From MVRE01 sp015660965 (lineage in GTDB: Archaea > Halobacteriota > Methanomicrobia > Methanomicrobiales > Methanospirillaceae): DNA of 64,000 nt. Position numbers and translations under genes: made by a program. How positions within the stretch are numbered: the first letter of the stretch is position 1; every line of letters begins with the position of its first letter. Location: positions 186,001-250,000 of the forward strand of contig JBEKCC010000002.1 of the NCBI GenBank assembly GCA_050015095.1, in the 5' to 3' direction. Below the pieces are notes generated by a model. That model was not told the DNA's origin. It made no database searches and was given only the letters and a program-made list of their open reading frames with translations. Below are positions 8,605 through 17,100 of this stretch, piece by piece.

Positions 8605-9453
8605 ATGCCTGTAATTCACCTTCGCACCGATCAACCTTTTTCGTTGGATCTAACGCTAAACTGTGGACAGGTTTTCCGATGGGATAGGAATCCTGATGGG
8701 TGGTGGTATGGCGTTGTTGGAAATCACGTTATAAAAATTCGTCAGGACGAGAGTACTCTTCGATTTGAAGGCGTTCCAGAACATTTTATCGAACATTATT
8801 TTTCTTTAGAAACTGATCTGAATTCAATTACTCAATCTTTTGACTGTGATCCGCACATACATGCTGCCATTACACAGTGCCACGGCCTCCGTCTCATTCG
8901 TCAACCTGCTTGGGAATGCCTAGTCTCGTATATCTGTGCGACCAATTCCAATATTCCAATGATTCGACGACGTATCGCGAATATAGCTCAAAGATTCGGA
9001 CACGTTCTTGATTTTGAAAGTCGTCAATTTTTTTCATTTCCCGATCCTTCTTCTCTTGCGAATACATGTTCAGAAAGTTTAACCGAATGCAAATTGGGAT
9101 ACCGGACACCATACGTGCTCGAAACTGCATGCGAAATTTCTGACGAAAAACAATGGCAGAAGTATATTAATTCTCTACCTTACGAAAAAGCACGACATGA
9201 ACTAATGAAATTACAGGGTGTGGGCCCAAAAGCTGCTGATTGTATTCTCCTGTTCGCTTTCCAGAAATACGAATCGTTTCCCGTTGATGTCTGGATACGA
9301 CGTATTATAAATGAACATTACATTCAGAATCAAAGTCCTAATTCTATGCTCACTGGATGGGAGTACGATATGATTCGGCGATTTGCACGCCAACATTTCG
9401 GTCAGTATTGTGGTTATGCACAAGAATATCTGTATGCAGCACGTCAAAAATAA
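8605..9453 (+). CDS. 8-oxoguanine DNA glycosylase (OGG1 family)
   Basis: 282 residues with the OGG1 layout: N-terminal beta domain (CGQVFRWDRNPDGWWYGV) and a helix-hairpin-helix-GPD domain. The hairpin LQGVGPKAADCILL carries the catalytic lysine at 209, and the catalytic aspartate is Asp228 in FPVDVW, the same 19-residue spacing as Lys249/Asp268 of human OGG1. It removes oxidised guanine from DNA and nicks the abasic site. It is unusual for a prokaryote to have the eukaryote-like OGG1 form, but several methanogens do. Its neighbours are unrelated. Confidence 0.88.
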   Translation: MPVIHLRTDQPFSLDLTLNCGQVFRWDRNPDGWWYGVVGNHVIKIRQDESTLRFEGVPEHFIEHYFSLETDLNSITQSFDCDPHIHAAITQCHGLRLIRQPAWECLVSYICATNSNIPMIRRRIANIAQRFGHVLDFESRQFFSFPDPSSLANTCSESLTECKLGYRTPYVLETACEISDEKQWQKYINSLPYEKARHELMKLQGVGPKAADCILLFAFQKYESFPVDVWIRRIINEHYIQNQSPNSMLTGWEYDMIRRFARQHFGQYCGYAQEYLYAARQK

Positions 9454-9460
9454 AAAACGA

Positions 9461-10687
9461 TTAGGTTCCGATATCCCAGCTACAGAGATAGGATTTTTGT
9501 TTTTCTGTTAATTTATCGATTGAAAGATTGAGGGAAGCGAGTTTGAGGTGAGCGACCTCTTCATCGATCTCTTGAGGTACGTCATACACACCAGCGGCGA
9601 GAGATTTTCCGTTATACGCAATATAGCGAGCACAGAGTGCCTGTAATGCAAAGCTAAGATCCATCACTTCGATCGGATGCCCCATACCTTTGGGAGTTGC
9701 CAGGTTGACCAATCGACCTTCAGCAAGAACGTGTATTGATTTACCATTGATAATAAACGTCTCAATTCCCTCCCTTTGAATAACCTTGTCGGCATGCTTT
9801 GCAAGAACAGTCATGTCAATCTCGACATTGAAATGACCGGCATTGCTTAAAATTGCACCATCTTTTAGCTTTTTAAAGTGTCGTGCAGTAATGACACTCG
9901 TATTTCCTGTTGTTGTAATGAAAATATCTCCGATCTCTGCTGCTTGTTCCATCGGCATAACTAAGAACCCATCCATGTGGGCTTCTAGTGCTCTGCGTGG
10001 ATCAATCTCGGTGACAATAATCTTTGCCCCTAACCCGTGCGCCTTCCGTGCTAATCCTCTGCCACAAAAACCATAGCCGGCGATAACAATGTATTTTCCT
10101 GCAATAAGAGTGTTGGTCGTAATCATGATTGATGACAAAGCACTCTCGCCAGTACCATGCACGTTATCAAAGTATCTCTTCATTGGAGTATCATTCACTG
10201 CGATGACTGGAAACTCAAGCTTTCCCTCAGCTGCCATCGCTCGGAGACGATGGATACCAGTAGTTGTCTCTTCACATCCGCCAATAATAGGAGGAAGGAG
10301 GTCGCGACGTTTTGTGTGTAGATAATGGATCAAGTCCATTCCATCATCGATTGTAATAACTGGCGATGCTTTCAACACTTTCTCGATTGCTATATAGTAT
10401 TCTTTTACCGAACAGGCACGTTTCGCATAGCAATGCACCCCTTTAACTCCGTTCAATGCGTCTGCAACATCATCCTGTGTTGAGAGCGGGTTGCAGCCAG
10501 TGATATGTACTTCTGCACCACCCGCCGCAAGTGCTATAACAAGGTTTGCCGTCTTTGCCTCAACGTGGAGTGCCATCCCTATTGTCATTCCAGCAAACGG
10601 TTTTTCCCGAGCGAATTGTTTTTTGATGGCAGCGAGCACGGGCATAAACTGCGCCGCCCAATCAATTTTCAGTTGCCCTGATTTCAT
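9461..10687 (-). CDS. ahcY: S-adenosyl/S-inosyl-homocysteine hydrolase
   Basis: 408 residues with an NAD-binding loop IAGYGFCGRGLARKAHGLGA and family segments GCNPLSTQDDVA, GGCEETTTGIHRL and LSNAGHFNVEID. It recycles the product of SAM-dependent methylation to homocysteine. In Methanocaldococcus the homologous enzyme prefers S-inosylhomocysteine formed after deamination, so this methanogen protein may do the same; the sequence alone does not settle it. It is divergent from hisF. Confidence 0.92.
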   Translation of the reverse strand: MKSGQLKIDWAAQFMPVLAAIKKQFAREKPFAGMTIGMALHVEAKTANLVIALAAGGAEVHITGCNPLSTQDDVADALNGVKGVHCYAKRACSVKEYYIAIEKVLKASPVITIDDGMDLIHYLHTKRRDLLPPIIGGCEETTTGIHRLRAMAAEGKLEFPVIAVNDTPMKRYFDNVHGTGESALSSIMITTNTLIAGKYIVIAGYGFCGRGLARKAHGLGAKIIVTEIDPRRALEAHMDGFLVMPMEQAAEIGDIFITTTGNTSVITARHFKKLKDGAILSNAGHFNVEIDMTVLAKHADKVIQREGIETFIINGKSIHVLAEGRLVNLATPKGMGHPIEVMDLSFALQALCARYIAYNGKSLAAGVYDVPQEIDEEVAHLKLASLNLSIDKLTEKQKSYLCSWDIGT

Positions 10688-10824
10688 TTTTGCACCATAC
10701 GAAGGTAGAACGATTAACGCTTACCGTTATTATCGTACCATAACAATGAGCATGCTGCAATACATAAAAACTCTCACTTGAGCGGGGAAAATTAGATGCG
10801 TATAGGATTCTCAGTCTTTAAGTA

Positions 10825-11631
10825 ATGGTGCTTACACGTCGCATCATCCCGTGCCTCGATTTAAAAGATGGCAGGGTGGTGAAAGGCACGCATTTTCTTC
10901 AACTGCGTGATGCCGGTGATCCTGTCGAACTTGCCCAGCGGTACAATGAGCAGGGTGCAGATGAGGTAGTCTTCTTGGATATCACAGCATCGAAGGAGAA
11001 ACGCGGAATTATCATCGAACTCATTAGGCGTGCAGCCGATCGTCTTTTTCTGCCACTTACAGTTGGCGGTGGTATCCGTTCACTTGAAGATATCCAACAA
11101 ATCTTGCGTGCTGGTGCTGACAAAGTGAGTGTCAACACAAGCGCTGTTCACGATCCTAATTTAATCACGAAGGGATCGGAATCTTTTGGGACTCAATGTA
11201 TCGTTGTTGCAATGGATGTCCAACGAAACAATTCGCCAAACCCAAATGGAACACCGATATCTCTTCCAAATGGAGAGACCTGTTGGTATGAAGTTGTAAT
11301 TTATGGAGGTAGTAAACCGACAGGTATCGATGCAATCAGTTGGGCAAAAGAAGTTGAACAACGCGGAGCAGGTGAAATCCTTCTCACCAGTATGGAGACT
11401 GATGGAACAAAGAAAGGGTTTGACATACCTATCACCGCAGCTATATCAAAATCCGCTAGCATTCCAGTCATTGCAAGTGGTGGAGTAGGTACACTCGATC
11501 ACTTCTATGAGGGATTTACAGCGGGAAATGCAGACGCATGTCTTGCGGCAAGCATTTTTCACTACGGTGAATTTACAGTTAGAGATGTTAAAGAATATCT
11601 TCGGGAACGCAATATCCCGGTACGCCTCTAA
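10825..11631 (+). CDS. hisF: Imidazole glycerol phosphate synthase, cyclase subunit
   Basis: 268 residues of a (beta/alpha)8 barrel. MVLTRRIIPCLDLKDGRVVKG opens strand 1 with the catalytic Asp11 homologue, and later come GGGIRSLEDI, ADKVSVNTSA, the second catalytic aspartate in LLTSMETDGTKKGFD, and GGVGTLDHF. It makes the imidazole ring of histidine and AICAR together with HisH, which is not in this window. The last 44 bases overlap the 3' end of pheT on the other strand; both C-termini look natural for their families. Confidence 0.95.
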   Translation: MVLTRRIIPCLDLKDGRVVKGTHFLQLRDAGDPVELAQRYNEQGADEVVFLDITASKEKRGIIIELIRRAADRLFLPLTVGGGIRSLEDIQQILRAGADKVSVNTSAVHDPNLITKGSESFGTQCIVVAMDVQRNNSPNPNGTPISLPNGETCWYEVVIYGGSKPTGIDAISWAKEVEQRGAGEILLTSMETDGTKKGFDIPITAAISKSASIPVIASGGVGTLDHFYEGFTAGNADACLAASIFHYGEFTVRDVKEYLRERNIPVRL

Positions 11632-13228
11632 GATCGAGTTCGAACGCTGCAACTGGGTGTTCAATTTCGAAAGCATTCAAAACTAACGGATGGATCTCCC
11701 CGAAAACACCCATTTTGGTTCCATCAATCATGATATCCCCACGTCTTCCTTCAATGAACGTCGGATCATCAGATTCTTTCACCGTGTATTTCAGTGATAA
11801 CTCTGACGTAACCGCGTCAATTCCGGCATAAGCCTCTGAAAAGTCTGCCATTGCATGACAACTTACAGCTGCAATACTTTGGAAGGTTTTAATTCCCTGA
11901 ACTATATCCCCAGTAGAGAACATTTTTTGGGGAAGCTCTCTGTGCTTGTTTACTTGAAGCATCTCCATGAGGAGGGGCAAAATACACGTGCGTACTACAG
12001 TATGATCCTCACTGATCGGGAGCATCACAGCAAGAGCATTTGTAGAACGCTGGCGTTGCATCATATCATACATCACTCGCTCATTCGTAAGAGTGAACGG
12101 CATCATTTCTAAATATCCAAGCCCCGTAAGAATTGAACGAACCTGCCTTGCAAGAACACTCACTTGATGCGGATTACCAATTGTAAACGTTTTCGAAATT
12201 TCAGCTTTGAAATTCTCATATCCATACGCGATCGCAACGTCTTCAAATATATCCCAATCATGCATGATATCAGCACGGTAACATGGTACCTGCACCCGCA
12301 CGCGATCTTTTCCTTCAGGTACAGCACCAAATCGCATTCGTTTGAGGAGCTCTGATATCTTTCCAGCGGATAGAGTAACACCTAGAAGATTAGAGCATTC
12401 ATGGACACTAACAGTACGTTCAGATGGGGCGAGTGTTGGAACTTCTTTACTGTTAATTTCAACACTTTCGATAGTTGCCCCGGCTTCAATCATAGCGGTA
12501 CAGATAATATTCACAGCTACGTTCACCGCTTTTTGATCGGTTCCCGTTGTATCAAGTAGAATATTTTTCGTTCTTTCAGTTACTCGTGTAAGTTCACCGT
12601 TGATGATTGGAGGAAACGAGAGAACATTATCATTATTATCAACAATTAATGGGAAAAGAGGGAAATCCTTGACAATCTTAGCATAATCTCTACCTTTGGG
12701 GTGTTCCGCGAGAATCTCATCCATTGTCATGGATTTGTTAAAATCAAGAGGAATAAACGAACGCGTTCGTGGAGAGGCGATATAATGGAACGGTGGTTTA
12801 ACCGAATCTAAATCGTGTATGCCGATAGCAACCTTACTTCTCCCCCTTCCAACAGCCCAATGAAGAGCTTCCTGTAACCCCATAAGGGAAAGAATCGATT
12901 CTTCATCCAGTGATATATTTCTGATAACCCCCGTGCCCAAAAATGGACGTATTTTCGCCAGTTTTGGGTCGATGGTGAACGTGATACCAGACGGTTTAAC
13001 ATGATAGGTAGGAAGACCTGTTTCGATATTTAGAAAACCCCGCATTGCTCTAGCAACACCTTCTACCGAGAAAAGATCGGGGCGGTTTGGGAAAAACTCT
13101 ACATCAGCATGGTCATCTTGTATCCGCTCAACTTCTGACCCGATCATCGGAAGGCGATCGAGGATTGTTGTCCTGTCTGTCTTCGTAAGCTGCTCTAAGT
13201 ATCGGAAAGGCAGAGTTATGATTGCCAT
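11588..13228 (-). CDS. pheT: Phenylalanyl-tRNA synthetase, beta subunit
   Basis: 546 residues, the archaeal/eukaryal size, lacking the N-terminal tRNA-binding domain of bacterial PheT. The start VIAITLPFRYLEQLT-like region, GRGRSKVAIGIHDLDSVKPPFHY and FPPIINGELTRVTE mark the B3/4 and B5 domains (editing and structural), and the catalytic-like core domain at the C-terminus ends in FGEIHPLVLNAFEIEHPVAA. Last gene of endA-trpS-pheS-pheT; only two bases separate it from pheS. Its tail overlaps hisF by 44 bases in convergent orientation. Confidence 0.94.
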   Translation of the reverse strand: MAIITLPFRYLEQLTKTDRTTILDRLPMIGSEVERIQDDHADVEFFPNRPDLFSVEGVARAMRGFLNIETGLPTYHVKPSGITFTIDPKLAKIRPFLGTGVIRNISLDEESILSLMGLQEALHWAVGRGRSKVAIGIHDLDSVKPPFHYIASPRTRSFIPLDFNKSMTMDEILAEHPKGRDYAKIVKDFPLFPLIVDNNDNVLSFPPIINGELTRVTERTKNILLDTTGTDQKAVNVAVNIICTAMIEAGATIESVEINSKEVPTLAPSERTVSVHECSNLLGVTLSAGKISELLKRMRFGAVPEGKDRVRVQVPCYRADIMHDWDIFEDVAIAYGYENFKAEISKTFTIGNPHQVSVLARQVRSILTGLGYLEMMPFTLTNERVMYDMMQRQRSTNALAVMLPISEDHTVVRTCILPLLMEMLQVNKHRELPQKMFSTGDIVQGIKTFQSIAAVSCHAMADFSEAYAGIDAVTSELSLKYTVKESDDPTFIEGRRGDIMIDGTKMGVFGEIHPLVLNAFEIEHPVAAFELDLRGVPGYCVPEDIL

Positions 13229-13230
13229 AT

Positions 13231-14688
13231 TTACGTAGACCCCCTTGATCCAGCTTTACCAGTTCGATGCACTGGACTTTCCCGTATCCATCCGATATCG
13301 CTCCTGTATAAAAGTCGGAGATCCTTGAGTCCAAGCTTGAGCATCGCAAGTCGGCTCACACCAAGTCCCCATGCAAGAACCGGATATTTAATATTAAAAG
13401 GTGCGGTGACTTCTTCACGGAATATACCGGCACCGCCCATCTCTACCCAGCCTAGGCCGTCAACAAACACCTCGGGCTCAACAGACGGTTCAGTGTATGG
13501 GAAGTAACCTGGACGGAAGCGAATACCTTCAAAACCCATTCTCCCATAAAACTCTTTTAAAAAACCGAGCAAATGTCTGAACCCGACACCCTCGTCCATA
13601 ACAATCCCTTCGAGTTGTTCAAATTCCGGAGTGTGTGTAGGATCAATTGTTTCTCGACGGTATACACGATTCAAGCAGAATGCTTTAACTGGCGGTTGTT
13701 TATGCAAGGCAAGATGCTGGATGGAAATGCTAGTGGTATGTGTTCTTAGAACACATTGTTCGGCCTTATCACGGTTCCAAGTGCCGCCCCAACCGGAAGA
13801 CGAGGTATCCCCTCCTTTTTCATGCATATCTCGTACTCGATCCCAACCGTTCGGAAGCGGAATACATTCCTTTAGATAAAATGTGTCCTGCATTTCACGA
13901 GCAGGGTGATCCTGTGGCTGGAAAAGTGCATCGAAGTTCCAGAACGCACTCTGAACGATACCCCCATGGATTTCTGTAAAGCCCATCTCAAGAAAGATCT
14001 GTCGCATCTCATCGATTAGTTGCTGATACGGGTGGGTTTTGCCGATATACACAACTCGTGGGAGCTTATCGACCTGATATTTATGGAGGGGTATTGACTT
14101 CCAAGAACCCGATATAATCTGTTCCCGGGTTAGTGTACCTACTTCTTCACGAAAGTCAAGTCCTTGTGCGACAAGGTTAGCACCCTGTAGGGTAATGGCA
14201 ATGCGGTAGGTTACACTTTCAACCTCTTCTAAAATACCGCGTTTAACAAGTTCTTTTTCTCGAGTGCCTGATAATTGAGGAGATTTAAAGGCCTTTTCAT
14301 CATCTTGGGTAGAGACACCACTCACCTTGAAAATAATCCCATCTTTTACCTGTACTAAACCTTTCTTCCGCAGCTGACCGAATCCAATTTTAAACAAGGG
14401 ATGGTTTTGGAGTTTTGAAACTTCTATACTCGTATCGAAATTGTTGAAGATTTGAGTTTCGGGTAGTCCTTTATCCCAGTACACCTTCCCTTCATCAGTC
14501 GGAACATAGGTTTTGTTAACAATCCGATCAACGCTCACCAACCCTTTATCTGCAGCTAGGTGTGCCCACTGAACTACCGCAGCTTCTGTTGAATTTAGTG
14601 CGGAAGCAAGAGAGATTGCGTCAGTTTCTTTTTTACCTGCAAGCGAATTAAGTAGCCTTTTTTCGTTATATGTGAGTTCTACCATCAC
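13231..14688 (-). CDS. pheS: Phenylalanyl-tRNA synthetase, alpha subunit
   Basis: 485 residues: N-terminal winged-helix modules (residues 1-200) typical of archaeal/eukaryal PheS, then the class II catalytic domain. Motif 2 is seen around TTSISIQHLALH and the FCLNRVYRRETIDPTHTPEFEQLEG segment; motif 3 is GLGVSRLAML near the C-terminus. With PheT it charges tRNA-Phe. The start overlaps the trpS stop by four bases (tandem ATGATG start), so the two are translationally coupled. Confidence 0.95.
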   Translation of the reverse strand: MMVELTYNEKRLLNSLAGKKETDAISLASALNSTEAAVVQWAHLAADKGLVSVDRIVNKTYVPTDEGKVYWDKGLPETQIFNNFDTSIEVSKLQNHPLFKIGFGQLRKKGLVQVKDGIIFKVSGVSTQDDEKAFKSPQLSGTREKELVKRGILEEVESVTYRIAITLQGANLVAQGLDFREEVGTLTREQIISGSWKSIPLHKYQVDKLPRVVYIGKTHPYQQLIDEMRQIFLEMGFTEIHGGIVQSAFWNFDALFQPQDHPAREMQDTFYLKECIPLPNGWDRVRDMHEKGGDTSSSGWGGTWNRDKAEQCVLRTHTTSISIQHLALHKQPPVKAFCLNRVYRRETIDPTHTPEFEQLEGIVMDEGVGFRHLLGFLKEFYGRMGFEGIRFRPGYFPYTEPSVEPEVFVDGLGWVEMGGAGIFREEVTAPFNIKYPVLAWGLGVSRLAMLKLGLKDLRLLYRSDIGWIRESPVHRTGKAGSRGST

Positions 14689-15941
14689 CGCACCCCAATC
14701 TTCTCAGAAGCTGCATCCATTTTTTCGCGAAACACTTTGAGGAACAAGATGACGCGATCGGCCGTTTCCTTCTTACATTGTCCGCACGTGATATCACCCT
14801 GTTCACATCGCTGACGGATTTTTTGTAAGTCATTATCATCAGTAACCATATGGAAAAGATTGAGAAGATACAACGAGCACTTATCGGGCTCACCGCCAAG
14901 TCTTTTTTGTTCTTCAAGTGTCATTCTACCACCGGTAATACCATTCATTACTTTTTTTCGAACCGTTGCTTCAGGTTCAAAAAATCCGATAGTGCTTTCT
15001 GGGATACTACTTGACATCTTTCCCCCAGTGAGACCTGGCATGAAAATATGGTATGTTGAAGATGGTGTGAAAAATCCAAATCCACCGTGTGCTAATTCGA
15101 TTTCACGAACCTTCTGACTGACATCGGCACAAGGCATCCCTTTGATATCCACGTGTCCCTCGTACTTTTTCGAACCGGAAAAGGATTTGTGAACCGCTTT
15201 AAGTGCTTCTTCAGGAGCATTTTTCGATCTGACACTGATGTACCCATCACGCTCTTCAACAGTAAACATCCTCATCTTATGAGCGACACCCCGAGTAAGT
15301 CTGATGTGTGGATCCTGGTCAATACCTACAGGAACGAGGGTCGGTGCCGGTACTCGGTCGATCTGAGGATACAGAATGTCTGCAACCTGCATGATCACAC
15401 TTTCCGCATGGGCAAGATCGGTTTCCGGTGAGAAACCGTAAATGGCGGTTAGTTCTGAAAAATTAACCTTAGTCGCTGCTTCAAAAGCAAGATCCTTGAG
15501 GCGTTCGTTTTTACTTTGATAATATGTCGTTCCCTCAAACCCTAATGCGTAAAGACAAGAGAGGTATTCCTTGCCCAATTCCCCGCACTTTTCCCAAGAA
15601 ATTCCACGGACAGCATGAGCCTCGCGGTCAGCAATTGTAACATAGCCGTTACCACCCTGTTGCACATGCCATACCACTTCTTTCATTACCATGAGATGCC
15701 CCAAATGAGGGTGTCCACTTGGCATGAAACCAGTCAATATATGGAATGGTGTTTTATTTCGGATAGCTGAAGCAATCTGGTGGTAATCTCGGTGTCCTAC
15801 AACAATACCTCGTCGCATGAAATAGGGAATCTCAGGGATTTCCGATAGAACGGAGCAGATGGATTCGATGCCAAACTCTGAGAAGAGTTTATCGATATCG
15901 ATAGTTTGGTTGCTCGACCAAGGATTGATATCGGGTACCAT
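14685..15941 (-). CDS. trpS: Tryptophanyl-tRNA synthetase
   Basis: 418 residues, class I synthetase. The HIGH-type motif lies in GFMPSGHPHLGHL (around residues 67-79) and the KMSKS-type motif in GGKMSSSIPESTIG (around 290). The long N-terminus before the Rossmann fold and the overall size fit the archaeal TrpRS group rather than the bacterial one. It sits nine bases behind endA. Pre-tRNA-Trp is the most commonly intron-containing archaeal tRNA, so coupling of the splicing endonuclease to TrpRS is sensible. Confidence 0.95.
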   Translation of the reverse strand: MVPDINPWSSNQTIDIDKLFSEFGIESICSVLSEIPEIPYFMRRGIVVGHRDYHQIASAIRNKTPFHILTGFMPSGHPHLGHLMVMKEVVWHVQQGGNGYVTIADREAHAVRGISWEKCGELGKEYLSCLYALGFEGTTYYQSKNERLKDLAFEAATKVNFSELTAIYGFSPETDLAHAESVIMQVADILYPQIDRVPAPTLVPVGIDQDPHIRLTRGVAHKMRMFTVEERDGYISVRSKNAPEEALKAVHKSFSGSKKYEGHVDIKGMPCADVSQKVREIELAHGGFGFFTPSSTYHIFMPGLTGGKMSSSIPESTIGFFEPEATVRKKVMNGITGGRMTLEEQKRLGGEPDKCSLYLLNLFHMVTDDNDLQKIRQRCEQGDITCGQCKKETADRVILFLKVFREKMDAASEKIGVR

Positions 15942-15950
15942 GTTGAGCGC

Positions 15951-16958
15951 TCACAATTTGATTCTTGCAAATTCGATGTACTGAATGCCGGTGGAATATA
16001 CACAGCCAAACAACATCTTCTTTTTGACACTATGAGCTAATCGAACCGAGCGTGATATGGTGATCATTGGCATTTCGGCATTTTCCTCAATAGCATGGAC
16101 AAGCATTTCAGAGTGAGGTTTCTGTCCGGAGTAAACACGGAAATGGTGCCCGAACTTGTATCCGGTTTTGGGGATGTACCCTCTCTTCCGCAAATCTTCG
16201 TATACCTTCAACTTATGTAAGAATTCAGTATCGGTCTCTTGTGCCCTTTGAATAAGATCTTCTACGGAGATAATTCTCATATCTATCTTGAGAGAGAGAT
16301 CTCCGATCCCAGCGAGGTAGATCGTTTCGAAAGGCGAAAGCAATAAGCGATTATCATCAAGCCGACTTCCAAACCATGCTTCCTCAAATTGGGATTTAGG
16401 GGGGACATGAATTATTGTTGATTTACCCACAATTGTTCCATTAATTGATGGAAATATTGGAAAAGGTTCTAAATGAGGCGGTGTCTGGAGTTTAATCTCA
16501 TAATAAGTAAGTTCATTCTCGTCATCGACTGTTGCAAGCACATATTGCTTGCGCATGTTGTGAGCGGTATTTACCTCTTTTATAATAGAGCTAAACTGGA
16601 TAGGATCACGCTCTGAAATTACCCGAATGAAATATAAGGATTCTCCTTTTCCTGGACGTTGCCCTCTTTTAAAAACACGGAAATCGTGTGGGCCTGTTTG
16701 TACAGCATATCCACGTTCACGGAGATCACGATAGACAAAATAACTACGAACAATATTGGGTTGTTCAGCAAAAACCGCGAGTAATTTGTCAAAATCATAA
16801 TCGTCGATTTTAATCTTCCCGCGTTGCAAAAGATATAACGCTTCCTGTGGGGCAAGCTTGAGACCATTTCCCTCTTTTCGCCCAAATCCTGCTTGGTCAT
16901 ACAATGTAAGGCCATCTTGTCCGCAACGCACGGTTGTACCGTCAAATGCAGCTTTCAC
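15951..16958 (-). CDS. endA: tRNA-splicing endonuclease (fused two-repeat, alpha2 type)
   Basis: 335 residues built from two endonuclease repeats. Both carry the family signature: FVYRDLRERGYAVQTG then FRVFKRG (residues 75-105), and KVYEDLRKRGYIPKTG then FRVYSG (about 245-275). The C-terminal repeat keeps the catalytic Tyr (GYKFG), His (PHSEMLVH) and Lys (AHSVKKKM); the N-terminal repeat is the structural copy. It cuts the bulge-helix-bulge at intron borders of pre-tRNA and pre-rRNA as a homodimer. First gene of the translation operon that follows. Confidence 0.92.
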   Translation of the reverse strand: MKAAFDGTTVRCGQDGLTLYDQAGFGRKEGNGLKLAPQEALYLLQRGKIKIDDYDFDKLLAVFAEQPNIVRSYFVYRDLRERGYAVQTGPHDFRVFKRGQRPGKGESLYFIRVISERDPIQFSSIIKEVNTAHNMRKQYVLATVDDENELTYYEIKLQTPPHLEPFPIFPSINGTIVGKSTIIHVPPKSQFEEAWFGSRLDDNRLLLSPFETIYLAGIGDLSLKIDMRIISVEDLIQRAQETDTEFLHKLKVYEDLRKRGYIPKTGYKFGHHFRVYSGQKPHSEMLVHAIEENAEMPMITISRSVRLAHSVKKKMLFGCVYSTGIQYIEFARIKL

Positions 16959-17100
16959 TGCTCATAATATGGGTACTGCTCGGTAATAAGAGAAAGGGGA
17001 GGAGATAGAGGCAGCATAGAATTGTTATCGTTTAAACCCTACTCATAAAAAAGATGGTATAATAACTCTTTTTGTCATTCATTGTTTCAAAACAGATAGT

